Assembly: GCA_007132905.1 (NCBI GenBank)
Contig: SLNR01000030.1
Coordinates: 1-35,259 of the forward strand
DNA: 35,259 nucleotides
From: Candidatus Sumerlaeota bacterium
GTDB lineage: Bacteria; Bacillota; SLNR01
Direction of reading: 5' to 3'
Below, one piece after another: positions 16,550 through 23,822 of the stretch. Each line of letters begins with the position of its first letter. Within the stretch, counting starts at the first letter, position 1. The position numbers and the translations under genes are program-made. The notes under the pieces were generated by a model. The model was not told where the DNA came from, searched no databases, and saw nothing but the letters and a program-made list of their open reading frames with translations.

Positions 16550-18220
16550 ATGAAAATGACTGGTTCAGAAATCTTAGTTCGTTGTTTAGAAGAGTTGGAG
16601 GTCGATACGGTGTTTGGCTACCCGGGAGGGGCCGTTATCCCTTTGTATGATGTGTTGGTGGAAAGCGAAAAAATCCGCCATGTAATGGTCCGTCATGAAC
16701 AGGCGGCTGCTCACGGGGCCGATGGCTATGCTAGGGTAACGGGGAAAACCGGAGTATGCATTGCTACTTCCGGTCCGGGAGCGACGAATTTGGTTACGGG
16801 GATCGCTACTGCCTATATGGACTCTATTCCCATGGTGGCCATCACAGGACAAGTTCCGGTGTCGATGTTAGGGAAAGACTCTTTCCAGGAAGTGGATATT
16901 ACCGGGATTACTCTTCCCATCACTAAGCATAATTATCTTGTCAAAGATGTTAAAAACTTGACAAAAACTATCCGGGAAGCGTTCTATATTGCCTCTTCCG
17001 GCAGGCCGGGTCCTGTCTTGATTGATTTGCCAAAAGATGTCTTGACCGATCAGTGCCGCTATACTTTTCCGAAGGTAAAAGAACTGCCTGGTTATAAGCC
17101 TACCTACCAGGGACACCCGACTCAGATGAAAGGGGCGGCAGAAGTGATGGCTTCTGCTAAAAGGCCGATTATTTACGCCGGCGGCGGAGTCATTCACAGT
17201 CAGGCACATCGAGAATTGCTGGCCCTGGCAGAATTGCTGTCCATTCCAGTTACGACAACACTTATGGGAATGGGGGCTTTCCCGGGAGACCATCCGTTAT
17301 CTTTAGGCATGCTAGGTATGCACGGTACTCCTACAGCTAATTTTGCGATCGGCGAAGCCGATTTGGTCATTGCTTTGGGAGTAAGATTTGATGACCGGGT
17401 CACCGGAAAGTGTGAGGCCTTTGCCAATAAGGCGAAAATCATCCATGTGGATATCGATCCTGCCGAAATCGGAAAAAATGTTGGTGTGGATATTCCGATT
17501 GTCGGAGATGTGAAAAATGTGCTCAATACTTTTTTGGTACAGCTTTCAAAGCAGCAGCAGCGAGAGTGGCTGGAGCAGATTCGCAATTGGAAAGAACAAT
17601 ATCCCATGGAATACAAGAAAGACGGTCAATTGAGACCTCAAATGGTGGTACAGAAGATTTGCGAGGCAACAAATGGTGAGGCTATTATTACAACTGAAGT
17701 CGGTCAGCACCAAATGTGGGCGGCTCAGTTTTATAAGTTCAGTCAGCCTCGGTCGTTTGTATCTTCAGGGGGTTTGGGAACCATGGGATTTGGATTGCCG
17801 GCCACTGTGGGGGCTCAAGTGGGCTGCCCTGACCGCACTGTCTTCAATATTTCCGGCGACGGCAGTTTCCAAATGAACGCGCAGGAGCTTATGACGGCCG
17901 TTGCGAATAAACTACCTATAAAGATTGCTATTCTCAACAATCAGTATCTGGGAATGGTCAGGCAGTGGCAGGAAATGTTTTGTGACCGGCGATATGCTTG
18001 CACCGATGTTTCCGACCAACCGGATTTTGTGAAGCTAGCCGAAGCCTATGGGGCAGTAGGAATGAGAATAGACAAAGAAGATGAGGTGGAGGAAGCTCTT
18101 CAAAAAGCCATGCAGATAGACGACCGGCCTGTTGTGATGGATTTTCGCGTTGAAAAGGAAGAGAATGTGCTGCCTATGATTCCGGCGGGTAAAACCGTAG
18201 AAGATATTATTTTAAGTTAG
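16550..18220 (+). CDS. ilvB: Acetolactate/acetohydroxybutyrate synthase large subunit, copy 2 (Trp at selectivity position)
   Basis: Paralogue of the first IlvB with the same three-domain plan: RHEQAAAHGADGYARVTGK at the pyrimidine domain, a central FAD domain, and GDGSFQMNAQELMTAV..ILNNQ at the diphosphate domain. The start MKMTGSEIL (ATG 16550) matches the usual family N-terminus; TTG 16541 from the ORF track and ATG 16556 are alternatives. It keeps the canonical Trp473 in MVRQWQEM, unlike copy 1, which predicts better use of 2-ketobutyrate and thus a role in isoleucine synthesis. That agrees with the Ile-type T-box in front. It has no small-subunit gene of its own next door. Confidence 0.94.
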   Translation: MKMTGSEILVRCLEELEVDTVFGYPGGAVIPLYDVLVESEKIRHVMVRHEQAAAHGADGYARVTGKTGVCIATSGPGATNLVTGIATAYMDSIPMVAITGQVPVSMLGKDSFQEVDITGITLPITKHNYLVKDVKNLTKTIREAFYIASSGRPGPVLIDLPKDVLTDQCRYTFPKVKELPGYKPTYQGHPTQMKGAAEVMASAKRPIIYAGGGVIHSQAHRELLALAELLSIPVTTTLMGMGAFPGDHPLSLGMLGMHGTPTANFAIGEADLVIALGVRFDDRVTGKCEAFANKAKIIHVDIDPAEIGKNVGVDIPIVGDVKNVLNTFLVQLSKQQQREWLEQIRNWKEQYPMEYKKDGQLRPQMVVQKICEATNGEAIITTEVGQHQMWAAQFYKFSQPRSFVSSGGLGTMGFGLPATVGAQVGCPDRTVFNISGDGSFQMNAQELMTAVANKLPIKIAILNNQYLGMVRQWQEMFCDRRYACTDVSDQPDFVKLAEAYGAVGMRIDKEDEVEEALQKAMQIDDRPVVMDFRVEKEENVLPMIPAGKTVEDIILS

Positions 18221-18247
18221 CATGCGGAATGCAAAGGAGGGAAAAGC

Positions 18248-19246
18248 ATGGGGTCTTTGTTGTTTCAAAAAATGAACTTAAAAGGATTAGAGCTGAAAAA
18301 CAGAATTGTCATGCCGCCGATGGCGAACGGTAAAGCGAAATCCAACGGACATGTATCAGAAGATATCTTGGATTTTTACCGCCAGAGAGCAGAAAACGGT
18401 CTCGGTCTGGTGATTGTGGAACATTGTTTTGTAAACGAAAGAGGAAAGGCTCATGAAGGACAGCTGGGAATCCACGATGATCATGTTATGGAGGGGCTTA
18501 TAGCTTTGGCAAAAACCATCAAGGAGACAGGGAGCCTGGCAGTGGCTCAGATTTCTCATGCCGGAAGCCAAGTCACTTCTGATGAAGCGCACGACACACC
18601 GCTCAGTGCCTCTGCTGTTTTGCACCCTGTCATGGAAGAAGCTCCTCTTCCTGAAAAGATGAGTTTGCAGGAAATTCAAGATTTGGTGGAAGATTTTCGA
18701 AAAGCGGCGATAAGAGCAAAAAAAGCTGGTTTTGACGGGGTTGAAATCCACGGCGCTCATGGATATCTATTGAACCAGTTTTACTCACCTTTAACCAACC
18801 AAAGAGATGATGAATATGGAGGTTCTCGAAAAAGCCGGCTGGCGCTGTCTCTGGAAATAACAGCGCAGATCCGTCATGCAGTGGGCAAAGATTATCCTGT
18901 GCTGTATCGGTTAGGTGCTGTAGATGGGATAAAAGAAGGGCTGGTGCTTGAAGACGGGGTCTATGCGGCAATGAGGTTGGAAAAAGAGGGCATAGATCTT
19001 TTGGATGTCTCAGGGGGAATGAAGGGGTCAAGAGCCGGCAGATCCGGTGCAGGGTATTTTGAATTCGCCTCTTCTGCCGTCAAGGAAAAGGTGTCAGTTC
19101 CTGTTTTGGTGACCGGCGGCATAACCGAGCCCAAAGAAGCAGAAAGAATCTTGGAAAACAAGAGTGCTGATTTGATTGGGGTGGGACGCGCCCTGCTGAA
19201 AGATCCTTTTTGGGCAAAAAAAGCCCGATCAGAACTAGAAGATTAA
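18248..19246 (+). CDS. Old yellow enzyme family NADH:flavin oxidoreductase
   Basis: FMN-containing TIM-barrel enoate reductase-like enzyme, 332 aa, single domain. Characteristic segments are LKNRIVMPPMANGKA at the first strand, AQISHAGSQ, GFDGVEIHGAHGYLLNQFYSP (FMN and substrate site), LTNQRDDEYGGS, and the phosphate-binding end VLVTGGITEP..GVGRALLKDP. It lacks the C-terminal iron-sulfur/FAD-NAD half of 2,4-dienoyl-CoA reductases, so it is YqjM-like in architecture. AAAGGAGGG precedes ATG 18248. It follows the second ilvB by 27 nt and is probably cotranscribed, though a role in branched-chain metabolism is not established. The substrate is unknown. Confidence 0.88.
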   Translation: MGSLLFQKMNLKGLELKNRIVMPPMANGKAKSNGHVSEDILDFYRQRAENGLGLVIVEHCFVNERGKAHEGQLGIHDDHVMEGLIALAKTIKETGSLAVAQISHAGSQVTSDEAHDTPLSASAVLHPVMEEAPLPEKMSLQEIQDLVEDFRKAAIRAKKAGFDGVEIHGAHGYLLNQFYSPLTNQRDDEYGGSRKSRLALSLEITAQIRHAVGKDYPVLYRLGAVDGIKEGLVLEDGVYAAMRLEKEGIDLLDVSGGMKGSRAGRSGAGYFEFASSAVKEKVSVPVLVTGGITEPKEAERILENKSADLIGVGRALLKDPFWAKKARSELED

Positions 19247-19252
19247 GTTGTG

Positions 19253-19880
19253 ATGACTGGCCTGCCTGTTCATACCATATATTCTCAGGATCTTGATCTT
19301 CTCATAGGATCATTCCTGAAAAAGAGATGGGGCTGGGGAGATCGGCATCACCAAACGCAATTCAAATCATAGATTTGAGAAAATTAAAAAGACCGCAGCA
19401 AAGATGAATTTTATGGTTTTTTTAAAGGCAGGAAGTCTCAACTGATCACGGCCATTTGCTGGTCTTTGGACTCAAAGAAGATCTTTGGGAAAAAAGAAAA
19501 ATGCCAATAGATACCGCCGGAGGCGGTGCTAAAGCGGGTAGAAGAGAATAAAAAGCTGCCGTAGCCGCCCATCCAATGAAAAGCGGGTATCAGTTTTACG
19601 GTGGGGATTTACTTGGGAAGCATCTTGCTTTGGGTTACATGAAGATTTTTGAGGGAAGATGGGGGCCATAAGAGAATAAGCGCGCTTTATCCCGGGCATT
19701 TGAAAAGAAACGCCCGGGTTCTGTAGGCAGTTGTGCTCATCATGTGAAGGAGTAGGGAAGTACGCAATTTTCTTTTACCAGGATAGGGATGCAGGGGCAA
19801 ATTTAGTAGAGGTCTTCAAAAAAGGGAGTATGAAACTGTATTTCCTGCTGAAAAAGGATATTCGTCGAACTGTTGACTAA
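19253..19880 (+). pseudogene. Decayed PHP-domain phosphoesterase gene
   Basis: Pieces of a PHP (polymerase and histidinol phosphatase) domain protein can be read in order across shifting frames. Frame of 19253: LPVHTIYSQD, normally the LH.HT.YS metal motif. Frame of 19338: GEIGITKRNS (normally GITDHNS), running on to KIKKTAAKMNFMVF. Frame of 19441: TDHGHLLVFGLKEDLWEKR, then after a stop AAVAAHPMKSGYQFYGGDLL and YMKIFEGRWGP, and after another stop SCAHHVKE. A last shift gives GKYAIFFYQDRDAGANLVEV, ending at TAA 19878. There are several frameshifts, at least three internal stops, and substitutions in metal ligands. No ribosome site or usable ORF remains. This explains most of the long gap after the oxidoreductase. 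Confidence 0.7.
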
Positions 19881-20038
19881 TAAAGTTGAGATAGATGAGA
19901 AAGAACTATTTCCTGGTCTTATTGCAGTAATTCTTGCTTAATTGGCGATGACTATTATAAAGAGAAATTTTGACTGCATTTTTTTTAAAAAAATAAAGGG
20001 AACAAGCAGAAAATAGAGAAATAGGTACCGAAACTGGG

Positions 20039-20062
20039 AGGCGCTGGTTTCCATCAGCGCTT
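20039..20062 (+). other. Hairpin in the leader of the vor operon
   Basis: GCGCTG (20041-20046) pairs with CAGCGC (20055-20060), extendable by two pairs, followed shortly by TTAACTTTTT. It could be a weak terminator closing upstream transcription or a stabilising 5' stem for the ferredoxin gene 55 nt downstream. Confidence 0.4.
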
Positions 20063-20114
20063 AACTTTTTGCGGTAAAAAATAGAGAGATTAAGGTGTGA
20101 AAGGAGGCAAAATT

Positions 20115-20318
20115 GTGCAGAAAGTCGTTGTCAATGAGGAACGCTGCAAAGGGTGTGCACTTTGCACCATCTCGTGTCCCAAAAACATCATGAAATTGTC
20201 AGAAAAGATCAATGCCGCTGGGTACCATCCCGCTACGTGCGTAGACCAGGATGAGTGCATCAGCTGCGCCATGTGCGCCCAGAATTGTCCCGACATAGCT
20301 ATTGAAGTGTATCGTTAA
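20115..20318 (+). CDS. vorD: 2-oxoacid:ferredoxin oxidoreductase delta (ferredoxin) subunit
   Basis: Small electron-carrier subunit, 67 aa, with two [4Fe-4S] motifs: CKGCALCTISCP and CISCAMCAQNCP, each C-x2-C-x2-C-x3-C-P. GTG 20115 is chosen because AAGGAGG lies 7 nt upstream; the ORF-track start at 20097 would place that ribosome site inside the gene. It receives electrons from the catalytic subunits encoded just downstream. First gene of a four-gene cluster; possible TTGACT at 19970 with a weak -10, so the promoter is uncertain. Confidence 0.88.
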   Translation: MQKVVVNEERCKGCALCTISCPKNIMKLSEKINAAGYHPATCVDQDECISCAMCAQNCPDIAIEVYR

Positions 20319-20358
20319 TCTTTGTCTTGTAAAGAATGTAAGGAAAGGAGATTAGATA

Positions 20359-21429
20359 ATGGAAGAGAAAAGAATTCTCATGAAGGGTAACGAAGCAGTT
20401 GCTGAAGCTGCTGTCCGTGCCGGATGCCGCTTTTTCTTCGGTTACCCTATCACCCCACAGAATGAAGTTCCTGAGTATCTATCAAGAAGAATGCCTGAAG
20501 TGGAGGGTTGTTATCTTCAGGCTGAAAGTGAACTGGCGGCTATTTATCAAGTATATGGTGCAGGGGCTGCCGGCAGAAGAGTTATGACCTCTTCTTCTAG
20601 CTGCGGGATCAGCTTAAAATCAGAGGGAATTTCGTATATTGCCGCAGCTGAAGTTCCGTGCGTTATAGTTGACATGTCAAGAAGAGGCCCCGGCATCGGA
20701 GGACTTCAACCCACCCAGTCTAGCTACCGCCAAGCAACAAAGGGCGGCGGACATGGTGGCTATCGTTGTATTGTTCTTAGTCCTTCTTCCGTCCAGGAGG
20801 CTGCGTCATTGATGTTTGAAGCGTTTGAACTGGCTGATAAATGGCGAAATCCTGTTTATATTTATGCGGACGGTTTGATCGGACAGGTTATGGAGCCCCT
20901 TGTGCTGCCTGAGATGACTAATGTGGACGAGCTTCCCGAAAAGCCTTGGGCTTTGACCGGTAAAGGGGAGAGGAAAGACCGAAATCTCATTACTTCCGGT
21001 GTTCCCGAAGATAAGTTTGAATATCTGATGTTTGATAAATACAAGCAGATTGAAGAAGAAGAGCAGCGATGGGAAGAGAAGAATCTAGAAGATGCTGAAT
21101 ATGTAGTGGCCGCTTTTGGAAGTGTAGGCCGCATTGCATCGACCGCCGTGGACCAGGTAAGAAAAGAAACCGGCCAAAAGATTGGGATTATTCGCCCGAT
21201 TACGGCCTGGCCGTTTCCTAAGAAAGCTTTTGATGCCATCCCTGATACAGTTAAAGGGATTATGGTTATCGAGGCCAATGGCGGCCAGATGGTAGAAGAT
21301 GTTGAAAATGCCATAAAAGGTCGATTCCCGGTATACTTCGAGCATACCTACGGCAGCTTGATCCCGGCCGCAGAAGAAATTGTAGCAATGGTAGAGAAAT
21401 TAGGTACTGGTAAGGAGGTGCGCTGGTAA
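20359..21429 (+). CDS. vorB: 2-oxoacid:ferredoxin oxidoreductase alpha subunit (VorB-like)
   Basis: Catalytic alpha subunit, 356 aa, of a CoA- and ferredoxin-dependent 2-oxoacid oxidoreductase. The pattern MKGNEAVAEAAVRAGC, FFGYPITPQNEVPEYL, QAESELAAIYQVYGA, MTSSSSCGISL and GPGIGGLQPTQSSYRQATKGGGHGGYR closely resembles VorB of 2-ketoisovalerate oxidoreductases; KorA of 2-oxoglutarate enzymes is the main alternative. The reaction would be 2-ketoisovalerate + CoA + oxidised ferredoxin giving isobutyryl-CoA + CO2 + reduced ferredoxin, or the reverse. AGGAAAGGAG precedes ATG 20359. Its stop overlaps the next start (TAATG). Confidence 0.87.
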   Translation: MEEKRILMKGNEAVAEAAVRAGCRFFFGYPITPQNEVPEYLSRRMPEVEGCYLQAESELAAIYQVYGAGAAGRRVMTSSSSCGISLKSEGISYIAAAEVPCVIVDMSRRGPGIGGLQPTQSSYRQATKGGGHGGYRCIVLSPSSVQEAASLMFEAFELADKWRNPVYIYADGLIGQVMEPLVLPEMTNVDELPEKPWALTGKGERKDRNLITSGVPEDKFEYLMFDKYKQIEEEEQRWEEKNLEDAEYVVAAFGSVGRIASTAVDQVRKETGQKIGIIRPITAWPFPKKAFDAIPDTVKGIMVIEANGGQMVEDVENAIKGRFPVYFEHTYGSLIPAAEEIVAMVEKLGTGKEVRW

Positions 21430-22169
21430 TGGAAAAAGTTTTTGGTAGACCCGAAACTTATTTAGATACACCCCTTTCATTCTGTGCTGGTTGCAGTCAT
21501 GGAATCATTCAGAGACTGGTTGCTGAGGTTATAGATGAAATGGGTCTTCAAGATGAAACAATCGGTGTTGGCGGCATTGGGTGTTCGAGCTGCAGATTTT
21601 TTGACATAGATGCTATTGGTGGCGCTCATGGACGTGCTCCGGCGATCGCCACAGGTATTAAAAGAAGCCACCCCGACAAAACCGTATTTACTTATCAAGG
21701 AGACGGCGACTGCACGGCGATTGGCTGCTCAGAAGTAATACATGCCGCTGCTAGGGGAGAAAAGATTACGGTTGTCATGGCCAACAACACAAACTTTGCT
21801 ATGACTGGCGGACAGATGTCTCCGACCACCTTGATGGGGCAAAAGACCACCACGACGCCGGCAGGGCGAAGTGCAGAAGCTAACGGAATGCCTTTGAAGA
21901 TGGCCGAAATGCTGGCTCTTCAAGAAGGAGCAAAATATGTGGCCAGAGTATCCGCAGCGAATACAAAAGAGATAGCTAAAACGAAAAAAGCATTACGAAA
22001 AGCATTTGAAGTACAGAAATCCGGGGAAGGTTTTTCGTTTGTGGAAGTCCTCTCTTCCTGTCCGACCATTTGGGGTGTCTCCCCTGTGGAAGCAGTAAAG
22101 CGGATTGAAGAAGAAGTTACCGAAGTCTATCCCCTGGGCGAGATAAAAAAACCCGAGGAGGTGGCTTAG
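21429..22169 (+). CDS. vorA: 2-oxoacid:ferredoxin oxidoreductase beta subunit, thiamine-diphosphate binding (VorA-like)
   Basis: The 246-aa beta subunit that binds thiamine diphosphate. It begins with the FCAGCSHGIIQRL motif and has GVGGIGCSSC, the diphosphate/Mg motif GDGDCTAIG (91-99) and the matching NNTNFAMTGGQMSPTT further on. Cysteines near the N-terminus are consistent with a proximal cluster contact or structural role. Overlapping start TAATG with the alpha gene and AAGGAGG upstream indicate coupled, stoichiometric translation. Confidence 0.87.
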   Translation: MEKVFGRPETYLDTPLSFCAGCSHGIIQRLVAEVIDEMGLQDETIGVGGIGCSSCRFFDIDAIGGAHGRAPAIATGIKRSHPDKTVFTYQGDGDCTAIGCSEVIHAAARGEKITVVMANNTNFAMTGGQMSPTTLMGQKTTTTPAGRSAEANGMPLKMAEMLALQEGAKYVARVSAANTKEIAKTKKALRKAFEVQKSGEGFSFVEVLSSCPTIWGVSPVEAVKRIEEEVTEVYPLGEIKKPEEVA

Positions 22170-22170
22170 T

Positions 22171-22713
22171 ATGGCAATGGAATTTCAACTGGCAGGATTT
22201 GGCGGGCAGGGCATTATGGTTATGGGCCAGGTAATGTGCTATGCCGGCTTAGAAAACGAAGGAAAACATGTGTCTTGGTTCCCGTCTTACGGCGCTGAGA
22301 TGCGCGGTGGAACAGCCAACTGTGCTGTAGTAGTATCAGATGAAGAGATTGGATCACCGGTTATCGGAAAACCAGACGCTATTGTGGTCATGAACAATCC
22401 GTCTCTTCTTAAGTTCGAAAAAGATGTGAAGCCAGGGGGGCACTTATTTGTCAACAGCACTCTGGTAGATCGCAAGCCTTCCAGGGATGATATTAATATT
22501 GTTAATATCCCTGCGAATGACATTGCAAATGAATTGGGCAGCGGGCGAGTTGCCAACATGGTGATACTTGGAGCAGTGGTAGCAAAAACAGATGTGGTGA
22601 AATTGGATTCTGTTAAAGAAGCATTGAAAGCGCATCTACCCAAACGGCACCACAAATTACTGCCTATGAACTATGAAGCACTAGATAAAGGGGCCGAATT
22701 GGTTAAAGGTTAA
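22171..22713 (+). CDS. vorC: 2-oxoacid:ferredoxin oxidoreductase gamma subunit (VorC-like)
   Basis: The 180-aa gamma subunit with the defining nucleotide/CoA-site sequence GFGGQGIMVMGQV near the N-terminus, WFPSYGAEMRGGTANC, and the C-terminal stretch APAN-like IPANDIANELGSGRVANMVILGAV. ATG 22171 starts one base after the beta stop, with GAGGAGG just upstream. Last gene of the cluster; a strong terminator follows 45 nt later. Confidence 0.87.
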   Translation: MAMEFQLAGFGGQGIMVMGQVMCYAGLENEGKHVSWFPSYGAEMRGGTANCAVVVSDEEIGSPVIGKPDAIVVMNNPSLLKFEKDVKPGGHLFVNSTLVDRKPSRDDINIVNIPANDIANELGSGRVANMVILGAVVAKTDVVKLDSVKEALKAHLPKRHHKLLPMNYEALDKGAELVKG

Positions 22714-22755
22714 TATTTTCTTTGCCAACGAGTCTTATATAGTTATGTTTTCAAT

Positions 22756-22795
22756 GGGGACCCAGCAGTGGTTTTTCTGCTCGGTCCTTTTTTTT
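22756..22795 (+). terminator. Rho-independent terminator after the vor operon
   Basis: GGACCCAGCAG pairs with CTGCTCGGTCC, interrupted by one mismatch, followed by a run of eight T (22788-22795). Confidence 0.92.
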
Positions 22796-22822
22796 GAATT
22801 TCTAAAAGGACTTTTTTAAAAT
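22794..22822 (+). promoter_or_regulatory. Possible promoter of the MaoC-like gene
   Basis: TTGAAT (22794-22799), then 17 nt, then TAAAAT (22817-22822). The -35 box shares bases with the end of the preceding terminator T-run. Fair match only. Confidence 0.4.
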
Positions 22823-22907
22823 ATAACGAATAGTATAGATTCATAACCTGGTAATAGTACTTGCTATAAAAGCCAACCGTGTTTTTTTACAGAAAGGAGA
22901 TGGATTC

Positions 22908-23390
22908 ATGTATCAAGAGACAGTTAAGAAAAAAATGGGAAAGATGATCGATGAATTAAAGGTTGGCGACAAAGCAAAGTTTACTAAGAAGATTACTGAC
23001 AGGGAGATACACCTTTATATGGGAGTAACAGGAGATACCAATCCTATCTACATGGATAGAAACTATGCCGGACGTACCCAATTTGAAGAGCCAATTGTCC
23101 CGGGTGTTATCTTGATGGGACTGATCGTGGCGACGATCAGCAACGAATTACCAGGGAATGGTTCAATCACGGTTTCGCAATCGGTAGATTTTGAGGCTCC
23201 TGTCCGGTGGAACGATATGGTGACAACAACCGTAGAAATCATCAGTATTGATAAAAAGAAGAACCGAGTTGTTCTGCGGGCTATTTGCACTAACCAAAAA
23301 AATGAAACGGTGGTTAAAAGTGAAGTAGTTGTGATGCCGCCCATACGTCTTAAGCCTGTAATGAGCTATGCCTTTGAAGATTATGTGTAG
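22908..23390 (+). CDS. MaoC-like hotdog-fold protein with His-to-Tyr change in the hydratase motif
   Basis: A 160-aa single hotdog domain of the MaoC/(R)-specific enoyl-CoA hydratase group. The family block is GDTNPIYMDRNYA followed by GVILMGLIVATISNELPG and the hydratase strand VDFEAPVRWNDMV. In active (R)-hydratases the motif is D-x-N-P-x-H-x-D with a catalytic Asp and, five residues on, a catalytic His. Here Asp43 is kept but the His position is Tyr48. The protein may therefore use a different mechanism, or bind acyl-CoA without hydrating it. AAAGGAG lies upstream of ATG 22908. It is flanked by terminators on both sides and so is a single-gene unit. Confidence 0.8.
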   Translation: MYQETVKKKMGKMIDELKVGDKAKFTKKITDREIHLYMGVTGDTNPIYMDRNYAGRTQFEEPIVPGVILMGLIVATISNELPGNGSITVSQSVDFEAPVRWNDMVTTTVEIISIDKKKNRVVLRAICTNQKNETVVKSEVVVMPPIRLKPVMSYAFEDYV

Positions 23391-23409
23391 AATCTGTTTA
23401 CTTGGTCGG

Positions 23410-23438
23410 CCCGGGGCTTTTAAAGCTCGGGTTTTTTT
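23410..23438 (+). terminator. Rho-independent terminator after the MaoC-like gene
   Basis: CCCGGGGCTT pairs with AAGCTCGGG with one bulge and one G-T pair, followed by seven T. Confidence 0.85.
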
Positions 23439-23495
23439 GTGGCCGGCATAGTAGAGGGCAGGAGTCCAAAAAACAATCAATGAGACATGGAAAAG

Positions 23496-23524
23496 ATGGC
23501 GTCATTTTTGATAACATGGCGTCA
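23496..23524. repeat. Direct repeat ATGGCGTCA, two copies
   Basis: Exact 9-bp copies at 23496-23504 and 23516-23524, 20 bp apart start to start, about two helical turns, in the otherwise featureless 380-nt gap before queT. A regulator site is possible, chance is not excluded. Confidence 0.3.
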
Positions 23525-23734
23525 AGTAACGGTTCTTTATTTAACTGTCAGATAGTTATTTCTTTTTTTAATCTTGCACCTGTCTAAAAAATGAAGGATA
23601 CGGACCGATCTGGTTTAAGCTAATATAGAAGAGAGATCCATATTTAAAAGTCTGATAATGAATATCTCACAAAGAGGTATTGAAACGTAAAGATAGCTCG
23701 AACAAGGAGAAAAATAATATAAGTACAGCTTTGA

Positions 23735-23801
23735 AAGCAAATTTTTTGCTTCTGAGGTGGCATGCTGCCCAAAGACGATAAAAAAAGGGTAGGATGTCGT
23801 T
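23735..23801 (+). other. Structured leader of queT: hairpin and possible H-type pseudoknot
   Basis: AAGCAAA/TTTGCTT (23735-23751) forms a tight hairpin. CATGCTGCCC (23761-23770) pairs with GGGTAGGATG (23787-23796), with one mismatch and one G-T. GACGA in its loop (23774-23778) can pair with TCGTT (23797-23801), giving an H-type pseudoknot with an A-rich loop, just before the ribosome site at 23808. QueT genes elsewhere are controlled by preQ1 riboswitches, but this does not match the preQ1-I consensus I know. Confidence 0.4.
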
Positions 23802-23822
23802 GTTTTGAAAGGAGAGGACATA

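Noticed and set aside
19213-19226. GGGC-A7-GCCC stem near the end of the oxidoreductase gene as terminator
   Set aside because: Lies inside the coding sequence and no T-run follows.
23735-23815. preQ1-I riboswitch upstream of queT
   Set aside because: I could not place the preQ1-I order (P1, C-containing loop, A-rich tail ending in the ribosome site); the A-rich loop is on the wrong side of the stem. Kept only as an unclassified structure.
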